Origin: Micromonospora tarapacensis
Lineage (GTDB): Bacteria > Actinomycetota > Actinomycetes > Mycobacteriales > Micromonosporaceae
NCBI RefSeq assembly: GCF_019697375.1
Contig: NZ_JAHCDI010000004.1
Span: 4,017,324-4,081,323, forward strand
Reading direction: 5' to 3'
DNA: 64,000 nucleotides
This document shows positions 8,303 through 15,353 of the stretch, piece after piece (the stretch's first letter is position 1; the number at the start of each line of letters is the position of its first letter). The notes under the pieces were generated by a model. The model worked only from the letters and a program-made list of their open reading frames with translations. It was not told the DNA's origin and searched no databases. Made by a program: the position numbers and the translations under genes.

Positions 8303-10518
8303 TGCTCACGTTCCTCATCGCCCTCGGCGGCGCGGCCGTGTTCGGCCTGATTCTCGGCTCCCGCTGGATGGAGGCGCAGACATGGCGGCGTCAGCTCGTG
8401 GCCTACAGGCTTCGCCCGGCGCAGGGCCTCACCGCCGATCAGGTCAGCGCCTGGCTGGGCATGGTGGCCTCAGCCAGCCGACGACGCCCTGTTGCCTTTG
8501 AACTGGTCGCCACCCACAAGGGCATCGGCTACTACGTGCTGCTACCGGTCGGGCAGGAAGCGGGCTTCCTCGCGCAGATACGTTCCGCGCTGCCTGGCGT
8601 TCGCGTTGAGGAAGCACCCGAGCACTTCAGCGCAAGACCGGCTGTCCGCGCGGCAAGCGAGCTGCGGCTCACCAGTACAGCACGGCCCCTCGCCCACGAA
8701 CGCGCCGAGGCGGCCATTACCGCGCTGCTGTCCGGGCTCAACCCGTTTGCTCGCGGCGAAGTCGTGCGCGTGCAATGGATTCTGTCCGGCACGCGCGCCG
8801 TGCTCCCCAGTAGTGGGGATTCCGGCGACATCGCCCGCGCAATCCGCAACAAGCACGCCGCGCCGGTCTTCGCCGCAGTAGGCCGCGTCGCCGTAACCGC
8901 ACCGACGATGGCTCGCGCGGTCAGCCTCCTCAACCAAGTCACCAACGCTTTCCGTGTCCTTGATACGGCTGGCGTCTCCACGGTGCGCCGGTCACTGCCC
9001 ACGTCCATCGTGGCCTCGCGGGTCTATGCGCGAGCACTGCCGATCACGGTCTGGCCGGTCCGACTCAACGCCAAGGAAGCGGTGGGCGTACTGAGCTTCC
9101 CGCTCGGCAACACCCATATGCCCGGCCTGGATATCGGCCGGGCCCGCCAACTGCCACCGGCAGAGGGCATGGCGGCACGGGGCACCGCGTTGGCTGAGTC
9201 GAACTACCCCAGTAGTCAAGGCCGTCACCTTGTCCTGAAGCCCGACGACCGGCTGCGGCATCTGCACGTGCTTGGCCCGACCGGGGTCGGCAAGTCCACG
9301 CTGATCGCCAACGCCGTGCGGCAGGACATCGAGCGCGGCGACGGCCTGGTGCTCATCGACCCCAAGAGCGACCTCGTTGACGACGTACTGGCTCGCGTAC
9401 CGGACGGCAGGACGAAGGACATGCTCGTCCTCGATCCGTCCTCAACCGATTTCCCGGTCGGCTTCAACGTCCTGCAAGTCGGCAAGAACGAGCACGAGCG
9501 TGAGTTGGTCGTCGATCATGTCGTACACGTCTTCTCGGAGCTGTGGCGTTCGTCCTGGGGGCCGAGGACGAGTGACGTGCTGCGTACCGCGCTGTTGACG
9601 TTGACGCACACCACGGCGCTGGACGGCTCGGCCTTCACCTTGTGTGAGGTGCCCGAGCTGCTGATGAACCCCTCGTTCCGGCGTTACATCACCGCTCAGA
9701 CCAGCGTGCCGGACACCGTGCGCTCGTTCTGGAACGCCTATGAGCAGATGAGCGACGGAGAGAGAACCCAGGTCATCGGCCCGAGCCTGAACAAGCTGCG
9801 CGCCCTGACCACCCGCACCTCTTTGCGGCTGATGCTCGGCCAGAGCACCGGCATCGAAATGGCGGAGGTCTTCCGCTCCAAGCGCGTCATCCTCGTACCG
9901 CTCAGCAAGGGCACGGTCGGCACCGAGACGGCGCACCTGCTCGGCTCGCTGCTGATGGCTGCGCTCTGGCAATCCACGCTCGCCCGAGCCGCCATCCCAG
10001 CCGCCCGGCGGCGGCCGGTCTGGGCATACCTCGATGAGTTCCAGGACGTACTACGGCTCGGCAGCGGCAACGAGCTGGCTGACATGCTGGCGCAGGCCCG
10101 CGGGCTCGGTCTCGGGTTGGTGCTGGCCCACCAGTACCTTGACCAGCTCCCCAAGCAGGTTCAGGCGGCCGTGCTCGGCACGGCTCGCTCGCAGATCGTC
10201 TTCCAGTGCGAGTACGACGACGCCCGTGCGCTGGAGAAGCGCTACTCGCCCGCCCTCAGCGCGGCCGACCTGATGGGCTTGGACGCTTACGAGATCGCCA
10301 TGCGACCCTGCGTCGATGGGCAGACCCGCATCCCGGTCACGGGCAAGACGCTACCGCTCCCCGATGCGCTACGTGATCCGCGCGAGCTGGCGCGCGCCAG
10401 CCGGGAGCGTTTCGGTGTGCCTCGCGCGGACGTCGAGGCTGCGCTGCGCTCGCGCGTCGAGACCGGCAACACAAGCGGTGGGCGCATCGGCCGGACCCGG
10501 CGGGGAGGCTCGTCATGA
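8299..10518 (+). CDS. Conjugative coupling ATPase (VirD4/TraD-type)
   Basis: The 739-residue protein starts with one hydrophobic helix (about residues 3-20). Its Walker A is GPTGVGKST near residue 326 and its Walker B region YLDEFQD near residue 575, with the coupling-protein segment ADMLAQARGLGLGLVLAHQ after it. This matches type IV secretion conjugative transfer ATPases, membrane motors that pass DNA to the recipient, rather than the FtsK-like TraB of classical actinomycete elements. The region between helix and P-loop is family-specific and unrecognised. It is coupled to both neighbours by ATGA overlaps and is the main evidence that region 1 is conjugative. Confidence 0.85.
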   Translation: MMLTFLIALGGAAVFGLILGSRWMEAQTWRRQLVAYRLRPAQGLTADQVSAWLGMVASASRRRPVAFELVATHKGIGYYVLLPVGQEAGFLAQIRSALPGVRVEEAPEHFSARPAVRAASELRLTSTARPLAHERAEAAITALLSGLNPFARGEVVRVQWILSGTRAVLPSSGDSGDIARAIRNKHAAPVFAAVGRVAVTAPTMARAVSLLNQVTNAFRVLDTAGVSTVRRSLPTSIVASRVYARALPITVWPVRLNAKEAVGVLSFPLGNTHMPGLDIGRARQLPPAEGMAARGTALAESNYPSSQGRHLVLKPDDRLRHLHVLGPTGVGKSTLIANAVRQDIERGDGLVLIDPKSDLVDDVLARVPDGRTKDMLVLDPSSTDFPVGFNVLQVGKNEHERELVVDHVVHVFSELWRSSWGPRTSDVLRTALLTLTHTTALDGSAFTLCEVPELLMNPSFRRYITAQTSVPDTVRSFWNAYEQMSDGERTQVIGPSLNKLRALTTRTSLRLMLGQSTGIEMAEVFRSKRVILVPLSKGTVGTETAHLLGSLLMAALWQSTLARAAIPAARRRPVWAYLDEFQDVLRLGSGNELADMLAQARGLGLGLVLAHQYLDQLPKQVQAAVLGTARSQIVFQCEYDDARALEKRYSPALSAADLMGLDAYEIAMRPCVDGQTRIPVTGKTLPLPDALRDPRELARASRERFGVPRADVEAALRSRVETGNTSGGRIGRTRRGGSS

Positions 10519-10664
10519 TCCGTCTGACTGTTGGTCTCGCTATTGGCTTCGGCGTTGGCATCGCTCGGCACCTCGTCTCGCGTTCTCCGAAATCAGGACC
10601 CTCGTTCGGCTCGATAACGCCGACGGAATGCCTCGTCCTCATAACCCCGGAGGACTCGGCATGA
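10515..10664 (+). CDS. 49-residue hypothetical protein
   Basis: A small ORF filling the gap between the coupling ATPase and the replication-relaxation gene. It starts in an ATGA overlap (10515) and ends in another ATGA overlap (10661-10664). The N-terminal half is hydrophobic (MIRLTVGLAIGFGVGIA), possibly a membrane anchor. Double coupling is the evidence that it is translated. Confidence 0.5.
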   Translation: MIRLTVGLAIGFGVGIARHLVSRSPKSGPSFGSITPTECLVLITPEDSA

Positions 10665-11509
10665 CTCCTCGCGCCTCCCGGCCCACTCCGGCCTTCGGCC
10701 GTCGTGCCCGGTCAGGGCTCGTCGTCGCGCTGGCCGAACAACTGACCGAACGCGAGTGGAACGTCATGGAGACGGTCAACCGGCTTCGCTTGGTGACTGG
10801 TCTCCAGCTCGAACGACTGCACTTCGCCGAACTCACCGGCAAAAGCCGATCCGTCGTCCGCTGGCGGGTGCTCAAGCGGTTGGTGGACTGGCGCGTCCTA
10901 CTGCCGCTTCCCCGGCGCATCGGCGGCGGACTCCACGGTTCCGGCCAGCTCGCCTACGCCCTCGACACCGCAGGCGAACGGCTCCTGCGCCTGCGCCGCA
11001 ACCTCCGCCACGACGAAGAGCGCATCCGCCGCCCCGGTGAACCGGGTCAGCGGTTCGTCCAGCACACCTTGGCTGTCTCCGAGTTGTACGTCTCGCTGGT
11101 CGAACGCTCCCGCGTCGACGGCTTCACCGTCGGCGAGTTCCTTGCCGAGCCTGCCGCCTGGTGGCCCAACGGCTCGGGCGGTTGGATGAAACCCGACGCC
11201 TACGTCGCTCTCGCCAACGCGGACGTCACCGATCACTGGTGGATCGAGGTCGATCTCGCCACCGAAGCCGTTCCGACCCTGCGCGGCAAGTTCCTGGCCT
11301 ATACCGACTTCGCCCACCGGGGGCAGCTCGGCCCGGATGGCGTTCTGCCGCGCGTCCTGGTGACCGTGCCCAACGGCTACCGGCTCGACGTCATGTGCGG
11401 CCTCTTACCGAAGCTGCCGGAACCTGCCGACGAGCTGCTGACCATCACTCTCCACGAGACAGCCCCCGCTGCCCTCGTAAACGTGCTGTACGCCCCGGAC
11501 GAGGGGTGA
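10661..11509 (+). CDS. Replication-relaxation family protein
   Basis: The 282-residue protein begins with a winged-helix-like region (EREWNVMETVNRLRLVTG, about residues 30-47). An Arg-rich middle and a domain with HWWIEVDLATEAVPTL and KFLAYTDF follow, as in the replication-relaxation proteins common on actinomycete conjugative elements. The ATG lies 6 bases after GGAGG. Family members are thought to act in plasmid replication or relaxation together with a coupling ATPase, which matches its position here; the exact activity is not established. Confidence 0.75.
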   Translation: MTPRASRPTPAFGRRARSGLVVALAEQLTEREWNVMETVNRLRLVTGLQLERLHFAELTGKSRSVVRWRVLKRLVDWRVLLPLPRRIGGGLHGSGQLAYALDTAGERLLRLRRNLRHDEERIRRPGEPGQRFVQHTLAVSELYVSLVERSRVDGFTVGEFLAEPAAWWPNGSGGWMKPDAYVALANADVTDHWWIEVDLATEAVPTLRGKFLAYTDFAHRGQLGPDGVLPRVLVTVPNGYRLDVMCGLLPKLPEPADELLTITLHETAPAALVNVLYAPDEG

Positions 11510-11513
11510 GCGC

Positions 11514-12275
11514 ATGAGTAGGGCAGGGGCATCGCCCCGGCGTGACTGGTGGGTCATCCTCGGCATGACCGTCACGGCCATCTCGGCGGCCGTCAGCTCG
11601 TTCTCGGGGTTGCAGTCGCTGGCGGCGGCAACCGGCTGGCCCGAGGCGCTGTCGCCGCTGTTCCCGCTGACCGTGGACGCCTACGCCATGACCGCCACAA
11701 GGATCTGGCTGTCCGGCTCGACGGGTTCAGAGCGGGCGCGACGCTTCGCCCGCTGGAACGCAATCATGGCCATTGGGTTGTCGCTCATCGGCAACGCCGT
11801 CTGGCACCTGATCGCCGCCCAGGTGCTCACCATCTCGTGGGTGATCGTCGTCCTGGTCGGTGCCGTACCGCCCGCCGTACTCGGGCTGTTGTCACACCTG
11901 GCCGTCCTGCGGGGACAGGAGGAACCCGTACCAGTGTCCCCGGCTCGTCCTGGCGAGCCTGAGCAACTGCCGCCACCGGCCATCCCGGTCCCATCTGCCA
12001 CTCCAGCGGCAGAACAGCCTCGTCCTGTCGAGGACGATCACCAGGACGCCGCCAAAGACGAGAGCGGGCCTACCGGCCGACCGCAGGCCGAAGCAGTACC
12101 GCCGAACGAGGAAGACCGGCAGCTCGCAGCGGCACAGGCGGCCGACAACGCGTACCGCGCCGCGCATGGCAGACCGATTACCCGCGATGAGCTGCGGAAG
12201 GTGCTACGCGTCAGTACCGAGCGGGCTACGGCGCTCCTGCGCGAACTAAAAGAAGGCACAAGCACAAACAGATGA
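11514..12275 (+). CDS. DUF2637-type membrane protein (Spd-like)
   Basis: The 253-residue protein has four hydrophobic segments in its first 125 residues (starting WWVILGMTVTAISAAVSSF). A Pro/Glu-rich linker follows, then a C-terminal helix-turn-helix-like region (ITRDELRKVLRVSTERATALLRELK). This layout is that of DUF2637 proteins, found on actinomycete plasmids and integrative elements and often linked to intramycelial spread. It is the last gene of the transfer operon. Confidence 0.75.
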   Translation: MSRAGASPRRDWWVILGMTVTAISAAVSSFSGLQSLAAATGWPEALSPLFPLTVDAYAMTATRIWLSGSTGSERARRFARWNAIMAIGLSLIGNAVWHLIAAQVLTISWVIVVLVGAVPPAVLGLLSHLAVLRGQEEPVPVSPARPGEPEQLPPPAIPVPSATPAAEQPRPVEDDHQDAAKDESGPTGRPQAEAVPPNEEDRQLAAAQAADNAYRAAHGRPITRDELRKVLRVSTERATALLRELKEGTSTNR

Positions 12276-12360
12276 TTCCTGTTGTAAATTCTACCGTTCC
12301 CAAAAAGCGACAACTAGCTTAATAATCAAATTAGAACCAAGCAAAGAAAGGAGGGACATC
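12276..12360 (+). promoter_or_regulatory. AT-rich promoter/leader of the control module
   Basis: This 85-bp stretch is far AT-richer than its surroundings (for example CTTAATAATCAAATTAG) and ends with AAAGGAGGG before the GTG of the XRE gene. It separates the transfer operon from the repressor-ImmA-xis-int module and probably holds its promoter and operators. No clear dyad was found by eye. Confidence 0.45.
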
Positions 12361-12750
12361 GTGAGTAAATCCGAAAACAAAAACGACGCAGCCAACGCGA
12401 TACCCGTGACGCTTGGCGAGACAATTCGCCAGGCACGCGAGCGACATGGCATGTCGGTGCGCAAGCTAGCCGAGCAACTACACATGCACCAGTCTTATAT
12501 CTACCGAGTTGAACAAGGCCTTTTCAAGCAACCGTCGCCCGAGAAGCTGCAACGCATCGCCAAATACCTGGGCCTCGACTACAACGACCTTTGCGCCCTG
12601 GCTGGCTACCAAGCACCTGAACTGCCAGCCTACTTGCCTTATCTCCGCGCCAAGTACGACATGACCGACGAAGACGCCCGCCAGCTAAACGCACACTTCG
12701 AGCGACTCCGCCAGCAGCGCGGCATTGCTGAGAGAACGAATCAATCATAA
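12361..12750 (+). CDS. XRE-family repressor of the element
   Basis: The 129-residue protein has a Cro/CI-type helix-turn-helix (LGETIRQARERHGMSVRKLA ... QSYIYRVEQG, about residues 18-55). A short C-terminal helical part follows. GTG 12361 has AAAGGAGGG upstream. Its position directly before an ImmA-type peptidase mirrors the ImmR/ImmA pair of ICEBs1, where the peptidase destroys the repressor after DNA damage or a quorum signal and excision begins. A similar role is likely here. Confidence 0.8.
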   Translation: MSKSENKNDAANAIPVTLGETIRQARERHGMSVRKLAEQLHMHQSYIYRVEQGLFKQPSPEKLQRIAKYLGLDYNDLCALAGYQAPELPAYLPYLRAKYDMTDEDARQLNAHFERLRQQRGIAERTNQS

Positions 12751-12777
12751 CGCGGTGGGACCTACTAAGGAGGGTAA

Positions 12778-13542
12778 ATGCCAGAACTAGAATCAACCAT
12801 AACCGACGCCGTGAGGTCGCTCATACCAACAGCAACACTGAACCTGCTCGGCCGACCGCTCAGTGAGTCCGAAGCACGCACGGTAGCCGAGCGCCAAGCA
12901 GTCAAGCTACTCGAACTCTTAGGCATAACGAAACCGAGCGTGGAAGTTGAGCTGATCGCCGAGTTGCCCGACATTGAGGTTGAGGTACTACCAGAGTTGC
13001 CGCTCTCCGGGGCAACGGATTGGGTACGTGACCACTGGCACGTCCAGATCAACGCCGACGACAGTCTCTGGCGCTGTCGCTCGACCCTGGCCCACGAGTA
13101 CAAGCACATACTTGACGATCCATTCCGCGAGGAGTTATACCCAAGATGGCCCCGTGGAGCGGCAATGCCACCAGACCTAGCCGAACGCATTTGCGACTAC
13201 TTCGCGGGCTGCGTTCTCGTACCCCGTCAGTGGCTATACAAAGCCTGGGATGACGGGCTGCGCGACCCGGCCAAACTCGCGAGTCACTTCGACGTATCCG
13301 AGAGCCTTATCGAGGTTCGCATGGATCAAACGAAGGTGAGTACCCGGCCGATCAAGTATCGCTGGCAACGGGCATCGCGCAAGGCATACCAGCGCAGTGC
13401 GCGGCTCGTCAGGAACGCCACGCTGCACCTCGGCACCAAGCAAACACGCACGACAACCACACGCCCAGCGGCCACGAACAAACTAACAAAAGGAGAGAAG
13501 AATGACTTCCGCAACCTATGCTCATCCAGCGCTACGGCTTAG
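12778..13542 (+). CDS. immA: ImmA/IrrE-type metallopeptidase
   Basis: The 254-residue protein has the zinc motif HEYKH near residue 106 (TLAHEYKHILDD) and the downstream ICDYFAGCVLVPRQWL segment that contributes the third ligand region in this family. The C-terminal 70 residues are basic and low-complexity. Expected action: site-specific cleavage of the XRE repressor encoded just upstream. TAAGGAGGG precedes ATG 12778. Its last 41 bases overlap the excisionase gene. Confidence 0.8.
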   Translation: MPELESTITDAVRSLIPTATLNLLGRPLSESEARTVAERQAVKLLELLGITKPSVEVELIAELPDIEVEVLPELPLSGATDWVRDHWHVQINADDSLWRCRSTLAHEYKHILDDPFREELYPRWPRGAAMPPDLAERICDYFAGCVLVPRQWLYKAWDDGLRDPAKLASHFDVSESLIEVRMDQTKVSTRPIKYRWQRASRKAYQRSARLVRNATLHLGTKQTRTTTTRPAATNKLTKGEKNDFRNLCSSSATA

Positions 13543-13789
13543 GCCAGTCAAGCTGCCCGAGTACACACGCTTGAAACCGCGATCGGAATCCGACCAGAGC
13601 CAACAGGCTCCGATGCCCGCCGTGCTAACCATCCATGAGGCCTGTGCGATGCTGAAAATCAGCAAGTGGACGCTCTACCGCCTAATACACGCCCGTCAGC
13701 TCAAGACCATCAAAATCGGCAGTCGCCGCGTTGTACCCGTCGAGTCGGTACGTCTACTCATCGACCGCCTAAGCGAGGATAATGCGTGA
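13502..13789 (+). CDS. xis: Excisionase (AlpA/Xis-like HTH)
   Basis: The 95-residue protein has a MerR/AlpA-type winged helix-turn-helix in its C-terminal half (LTIHEACAMLKISKWTLYRL, then IGSRRVVPVESV). This is the standard excisionase form beside tyrosine integrases. AAAGGAGA precedes ATG 13502. The stop overlaps the ATG of the integrase (TGATG), so Xis and Int are translationally coupled. It would bend DNA at the att arms to favour excision. Confidence 0.8.
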   Translation: MTSATYAHPALRLRPVKLPEYTRLKPRSESDQSQQAPMPAVLTIHEACAMLKISKWTLYRLIHARQLKTIKIGSRRVVPVESVRLLIDRLSEDNA

Positions 13790-15216
13790 TGGCAGGCAGA
13801 CGAGCCAACGGTGAAGGCACCATCTACCGGCGCGGTGATGGCCGCTATGAGGGTGCCGTCTACCTCCCGACAACCAGCGGGAGAACCAAGCGCGTCCGCG
13901 TGTACGCCCGCACCAGGGCAGAGGCCAGAGACAAGCTGGCCGAGACCGTAGCCAAAACGCAGAGGGGCCTTCCCATGCCCGACAAGGTTTGGCGAGTAGG
14001 CGACTATCTTGAATACTGGCTTGAGAACGTCGTGTGTGCCAATCGACGCCTCACAACCTATAGCCGATATGAGGTGACGGTTCGTCTCCATCTCAAGCCC
14101 AGCCTCGGCGCCCAGATGCTAGAACGCCTATCAGTACCCGTTGTCCAATCTTTCTTTAACCAGAAGCTAGAGCAGGGGTGCTCAGTGCGGGCTGCACATA
14201 TCATGCGCGAGGTGTTGAGTGCCGCGCTTACAAACGCGCAGCGGGAAGAACTGACTAGCCGTAACGTAGCGCGACTCATCACACTGCCCACCTATGAAGC
14301 CGGGGAGATCAAACCGTGGACAGTCGATGAGGCCTCCAAGTTTCTCGAAGCAGTGACAGGCAGCGCGCATTATCCGATCTTCGCCTTCATGATGCTGTAC
14401 GGCCTACGCCGAGGCGAAGCTCTTGGGCTACGCTGGCAAGACATCGATTTTGACGCCAACGAAATACGCATACGGCAACAGCTGCAACGCGTCAAAGGCT
14501 TGCTATACCAAGCACCACTAAAAACGAAGGCTGGGAAGCGGGATCTGCCGCTTCTCGGCTTCACGCGACAACTGATCGTCGCCCATCGCGCCCAGCAAGA
14601 ACTCCATCGTCCAGGAATCGAAGCCCAGCTCGAACTTGTGTTCATGTCCGGGGCAGGAACACCGATCGAACCGCGAAACCTCAGCCGCTCTTTCGAACGC
14701 CTTTGCCAGCTACACGGTCTCCGCACGATCCGGCTACACGACCTTCGTCATACGACAGCGACGCTACTAAAGAACCTTGGAGTGCCAGCCCGTGACGCCC
14801 AACTCATCCTCGGCCACGCCGACATCTCAACAACGCAGAGCATCTACCAGCACGACGATATGGAGTCCCGACGCCAAAGTCTCGGGCGCATCGAAAAACT
14901 CCTGCTTTCGCAGCAGGAGTTCGTGGGTGACGGCAGTCGTAGCCGTCAGATTAGCCGTCAGCAACCACGCTACACGCGGAAGCTTGCTTCATTGACTACT
15001 GTTATTCATGGCAGGAGTGGAGGGATTCGAACCCCCGACCCTCGGTTTTGGAGCTCGAACAGCACCAGTCTTAAAGACCGGCTGACCTCTATAAATTTGG
15101 CTGTACGAGGCCGTAGACGTGCGTGGATTCTCGGCTGCGTTGCCGTCAAGTTAGCCGTCAAACCCGATGCCGACAACACAGACCCGATAGCTACCCGCGA
15201 AGGGAGCACCGGATGA
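13789..15216 (+). CDS. int: Tyrosine integrase; C-terminus read from the att site
   Basis: The 475-residue protein has an AP2-like N-terminal arm-binding region, a SAM-like core-binding domain and the catalytic domain. Active-site residues are visible in YGLRRGEALGLRW (Arg), HDLRHTTATL (HxxR), LGHADISTT (His) and SIYQHDD (Tyr nucleophile, about residue 360). The catalytic domain ends near residue 375. The last 100 residues are translated from arm repeats and from the tRNA-like att core (GGIRTPDPRFWSS is the usual readout of a tRNA 3' end). The real protein in another att context would therefore have a different tail. It catalyses integration and excision of the element. Confidence 0.9.
   Translation: MAGRRANGEGTIYRRGDGRYEGAVYLPTTSGRTKRVRVYARTRAEARDKLAETVAKTQRGLPMPDKVWRVGDYLEYWLENVVCANRRLTTYSRYEVTVRLHLKPSLGAQMLERLSVPVVQSFFNQKLEQGCSVRAAHIMREVLSAALTNAQREELTSRNVARLITLPTYEAGEIKPWTVDEASKFLEAVTGSAHYPIFAFMMLYGLRRGEALGLRWQDIDFDANEIRIRQQLQRVKGLLYQAPLKTKAGKRDLPLLGFTRQLIVAHRAQQELHRPGIEAQLELVFMSGAGTPIEPRNLSRSFERLCQLHGLRTIRLHDLRHTTATLLKNLGVPARDAQLILGHADISTTQSIYQHDDMESRRQSLGRIEKLLLSQQEFVGDGSRSRQISRQQPRYTRKLASLTTVIHGRSGGIRTPDPRFWSSNSTSLKDRLTSINLAVRGRRRAWILGCVAVKLAVKPDADNTDPIATREGSTG
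14941..14962 (+). repeat. Integrase arm-type direct repeats, left of the core
   Basis: The sequence GCCGTCAGATTAGCCGTCAG holds two direct GCCGTCA copies 11 bases apart, inside the integrase 3' end and about 50 bp before the att core. The same pair recurs at 15141-15163 on the other side of the core. Short direct repeats of this kind are arm-type binding sites of tyrosine integrases. Confidence 0.55.
15009..15081 (-). repeat. att core: 3' half of a class II-like tRNA gene
   Basis: Read on the minus strand, the segment ends in a T-arm (GGGGGTTCGAATCCCTC), an acceptor 3' strand and G73-CCA. Upstream are a long variable region and a 17-base stem-loop CCGGTCTTTAAGACTGG that looks like an anticodon arm. 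The long variable arm and discriminator G suggest serine- or selenocysteine-type tRNA. No matching 5' half (acceptor strand, D-arm) follows at 15082-15130, so this is a 3' fragment and not a functional tRNA. It lies inside the integrase reading frame. Confidence 0.6.
15141..15163 (+). repeat. Integrase arm-type direct repeats, right of the core
   Basis: TGCCGTCAAGTTAGCCGTCA repeats the pair seen at 14941 with the same 11-base spacing. Arm sites on both sides of a core are the layout of an unrecombined attP, not of a single attL or attR. Confidence 0.55.
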
Positions 15217-15302
15217 GTCCGTTACGAAACCACAAGGGACGCGGTCCTCCGGCGTACTCGGTGCGCTCCCTCTCCTTCCATCAACCTGAAAAGGAGGCGT
15301 GA
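15213..15302 (+). CDS. Possible 29-residue peptide
   Basis: ATG 15213 overlaps the integrase stop (ATGA), and the frame runs to TGA 15300-15302, encoding MSPLRNHKGRGPPAYSVRSL and 9 more residues. It contains its own possible downstream ribosome site (AAGGAGG near 15291). The protein looks plausible but has no recognised family and may be chance. Confidence 0.3.
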   Translation: MSPLRNHKGRGPPAYSVRSLSFHQPEKEA

Positions 15303-15353
15303 TGACCTTCATCCGCCGTACTCGCACATTCGCACACGAAGGAAGGGGTTGCG

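Noticed and set aside
8040..8501. 153-codon plus-strand frame before the coupling ATPase
   Set aside because: Overlaps the better-supported 58-residue gene and the ATPase start in another frame; no ribosome site.
15009..15081. A functional tRNA gene at the integrase end
   Set aside because: No 5' acceptor strand or D-arm follows; only the 3' half is present.
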